Of a stretch of DNA of 64,000 bases, positions 61,561-64,000 are shown one piece after another; the first letter of the stretch is position 1, and the number at the start of each line of letters is the position of its first letter. Position numbers and translations under genes: made by a program. Origin of the DNA: Micrasema longulum (lineage: Eukaryota > Arthropoda > Insecta > Trichoptera > Brachycentridae); assembly GCA_022494885.1 (NCBI GenBank), contig JAGVSM010003452.1, positions 62,001 to 126,000 of the forward strand, written 5' to 3'. Under the pieces are notes generated by a model that saw only the letters and a list, made by a program, of their open reading frames with translations, ran no database searches and had not been told where the DNA came from.

Positions 61561-62814
61561 GTATTGTTTTGGTGTCATAAGTTGTGATTAGTTATGTAAT
61601 ATATATGTACAGGTATTCCTTTACCACGGTCTCCAACGACATGCGTTTGCTCTAACACTGTTAAAATTTAACGGAAACCCTCTTACCGAGATGCCGCTTT
61701 ATCTAACAACGACGTTATGTATTATATGTATTTGGAAATCGTCAATTGAAGCAGAAAACGATGGCAAATTATCAGAAAATTAAATCGTTGACACAATTCT
61801 AGAACAACGATTTTGACAATTGAATGTATTCAGGACGTTCAAGATTTATTGGTGGAACATTAAATTGGCAAAACAGCTTTGCTGGAAATGGTTTCACATA
61901 TTCAAATCAATTTCGAGGAGAAGAGCAACAATGAAGATTGTTTTATATAAAAATCGACCCAAAGAAATTAAAAGAAGGCGTAAGCCAAGCAAAAAATATA
62001 GAATCTTTAGATGTCAAAAATTCTAAAGAAAAGTTGAAAATTGTCTATTTCCGCACAAGAAAATGTACCTAAATAAATAACCTTTTCAGGAACAGAAAGC
62101 AAACCGAAATCACTAACTCTTTAAACACGGCAGAAAGTGCTAATGATAAAAAAGATTATTTTTTTATTATTCCTTAGGGATGTAGCTTATTTTTTTCTCG
62201 GAAGACTTATATTTCCGGCAACAGGTATTGATTTTAAAATTAGATAGATCAGGTCTTGTCTTGAGGTAGTAATTGTTATTTAATTTTGTCCTAGCTTTAA
62301 TTTTCTTTAGTTGTATTTTATTTTAATCAAACCTGTATTTATCGTAAAGAAATGTATTCACCATTGTTAAATGGACCTAATACGTCCGTAAATGGAAAAA
62401 AAAAATGGTAAAAGTATTGATAAAAATTACTTGATTTTAAAATTAAAAAAAGTTAAATTTTGCCCAGTTTGCTTTTTTCGCATTATATATAGTATTTTGG
62501 TATCCATGACGTTGTTGAAATTCCAAAAGTTATAAGAGTTTCTCCACACTTATTGACAATGTTCAACGAGCACAGTGAGCAGATAGCAATTACACTTTGT
62601 AAGTGATAACTTTCAAGATACGTTTCAAAAGTGGGTTTATTACTTTCATTACATATAATAAGAAGATCTATTTCAATTTGGTTTGGTTTTTAGTTTAGCA
62701 ACAAACGTGTAACATATGGTTTCTCGACCTGAGTACCGACGGCCCGTTGTATTGTTGTAAACTGTATCCGACTTCATGATCGATAATTATTAAATGAAGC
62801 TTTGAAATTTAAAC
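61561..62814. other. Unassigned AT-rich DNA
   Basis: A 68-codon basic open frame (61820-62026) has no recognised domain. Nothing else. Confidence 0.3.
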
Positions 62815-62985
62815 ATATTGTAAATGGGGGCTAGATTTCCTAATATCCATGCGCTTTGTAGCTACAAGACGTGCTGTAATCTAGCTCATATATGTTATAA
62901 TTGAAATATATCGTAATAGGAAAGGAGGGACTAGAATCCCAATAGTCTATGCGCTTTGTAGCTGCAAGACGTACTGGGATATTTA
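62815..62985 (+). repeat. Two tandem rep80 units
   Basis: GGGGGCTAGATTTCCTAATA, TCCATGCGCTTTGTAGCTAC, AAGACGTGCTGTAATCTAGC (about 62825-62885), then GGGACTAGAATCCCAATAGT, CTATGCGCTTTGTAGCTGCA, AGACGTACTGGGAT (about 62927-62980). Confidence 0.7.
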
Positions 62986-62989
62986 TTTA

Positions 62990-63245
62990 TTGTACAGCGC
63001 CCTTGATGTGATTTTCACAAAAATAGCGCTTTATAAATTAACCAACTATAAAAATAATAATGTAGAATCGATCACAATGGATCCGACGTCTGTTGATATT
63101 CTCACAAGTACAATTTTAAAATCACTAAATTTATTTAACAGGATTCCATTTATGCCAAGATTGCAAAATTCATCTGGAATTGCCACTTCTACTATAGTTG
63201 CATCGTCTGCGTAGCATGTGATGTTAACGACCTTATCTCTCCTAG
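62990..63245 (-). pseudogene. Possible RTE-like RT fragment with YADD box
   Basis: The minus-strand frame contains RTRRDKVVNITCYADDATIV then EVAIPDEFCNLGINGILLNK, FSDFKI. NITCYADDATIV resembles the catalytic box of RTE/CR1 polymerases (..ITCYADDA..+). The part after it is diverged, so the assignment rests mainly on that box. Confidence 0.45.
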
Positions 63246-63289
63246 TTCTTGGTTTACCACTTCCTCTGTTTTTTAATTTTTTTTCTGTG

Positions 63290-63650
63290 AATACAGCACT
63301 TTCACTATTATAATGCGAGGAATATATGAATGAATCCGACGGCGCTGCGGTCAGAAGATGAAATGGTGTGCGGATGCGGGCAAATGATTTAAAGGCGAGC
63401 GGATGCGGGAAAATAAATTGTGATACGTGCGGTTGTCTCCAGAACAAATTATGCAGAGAGAAAAATCTGGATTGTTAATGTTGGTTGCTATGGATATGGA
63501 AAATTGTTCTCATAGCATCCGTAGCTATCTATGACCATAACGACGAGGAGAATAAATAAACATTGGAAGTTGGGAAATAGCAGGGTGGGTTGGATAGGTG
63601 GTTGGTCCATCCAGCCACAAACCAATTGATCCCACCAACCATTTGCGCAA
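63290..63650 (+). repeat. Dispersed repeat shared with 16440-16760, opposite orientation
   Basis: GTTGCTATGGATATGGAAAA, AGCATCCGTAGCTATCTATG, ACCATAACGACGAGGAGAAT, GGAAGTTGGGAAATAGCAGG and TGGTCCATCCAGCCACAAAC have complements at 16440-16740. Confidence 0.6.
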
Positions 63651-64000
63651 CCAGTTCCGACATGTAAAAATTGTAAGAAAATATATAGGGTTAAGATAGC
63701 AGCTTCACTAGATACAAAAATACTTGCTCTGAAGGTACATATATTATTTACTGTATATTATTTAATTATTTACATACATAAGTTTATTGTATATTATTTG
63801 AGACATAAGTCCTAACTCCATGGAACTAAAAGTTCTGTGTTGAGATGGGACTAGCAATTAATTGACACAGACACATGAGTATATCACCACAAATATAGGA
63901 TCAGAACCATATTTTTTTTTATTTTTTATTTAAGTACATATATATATACATGGCACATCAATATGGTAAACAGTAAACTCAAAGATTCGGAAAATCATCA
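63651..64000. other. Unassigned AT-rich DNA
   Basis: No feature recognised to the end of the window. Confidence 0.3.

Noticed and set aside
1..64000. CRISPR arrays, bacterial operons, rRNA genes or a bacterial origin.
   Set aside because: No regularly spaced repeats, Shine-Dalgarno spaced genes or rRNA segments were seen; the window is eukaryotic.

Overview
This is an AT-rich eukaryotic window (roughly 70% A+T by eye), probably from an arthropod and most likely an insect. No bacterial gene structure is present. The support for an arthropod is the density and type of repeats: many degraded non-LTR retrotransposons (RTE-, CR1/Daphne- and Jockey-like), a Penelope-like element with a GIY-YIG endonuclease relic, a GVQW-type mariner relic, hAT-like non-autonomous elements, several tRNA-derived SINE families, and a relic of a cysteine-containing protein family I know from arthropod genomes. 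The species cannot be named from this sequence.

The one convincing host gene is on the + strand. Three exons (47311-47438, 49187-49329 and 57153 to about 57337) splice in a consistent phase into a partial sodium:solute symporter of the SLC5 family, closest in feel to sodium-coupled monocarboxylate or multivitamin transporters. Its 5' and 3' exons lie outside the window or were not found. The 7.8-kb intron between exons 2 and 3 is full of transposon debris.

The best preserved mobile element is a nearly intact non-LTR retrotransposon at about 38283-43537. It has a gag-like ORF1 with three zinc knuckles, an ORF2 with apurinic endonuclease, reverse transcriptase and RNase H, a C-terminal cysteine-histidine motif, and a 28-nt poly(A) tail. 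ORF1 and ORF2 share one frame and are separated by a single UAA. ORF2 has one frameshift near 43004.

Layout. 0-9 kb holds RTE and CR1-like 3' fragments, SINEs and a fold-back (MITE-like) family. 10-16.5 kb holds a 111-bp inverted-repeat element, an inverted pair of CR1/Daphne-like 3' ends, and a Penelope-like element (13.8-15.2 kb) downstream of an oppositely oriented hammerhead-like motif. 17-30 kb holds MITE copies, SINEs, CR1-like fragments, a hAT-like element inserted in a TA microsatellite, and a Jockey relic split by a small hAT-like element. 30-38 kb holds mostly unassigned AT-rich DNA, an RTE-like RT fragment (34.7-35.6 kb) and a broken arthropod protein relic (36.1-36.8 kb). 38-43.5 kb is the non-LTR element. 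43.6-57.4 kb holds the SLC5 exons plus repeats, including an intact-core hammerhead-like motif at 52.9 kb. 57.4-64 kb holds a mariner relic, another degraded hammerhead-like motif, CR1 and RTE fragments and short repeats.

The most interesting signal is a set of dispersed motifs with hammerhead-ribozyme architecture (13.26, 52.90, 53.00 and 59.70 kb), consistent with the hammerhead ribozymes known in Penelope-like retroelements. All family assignments come from reading translated motifs by eye, without database searches.
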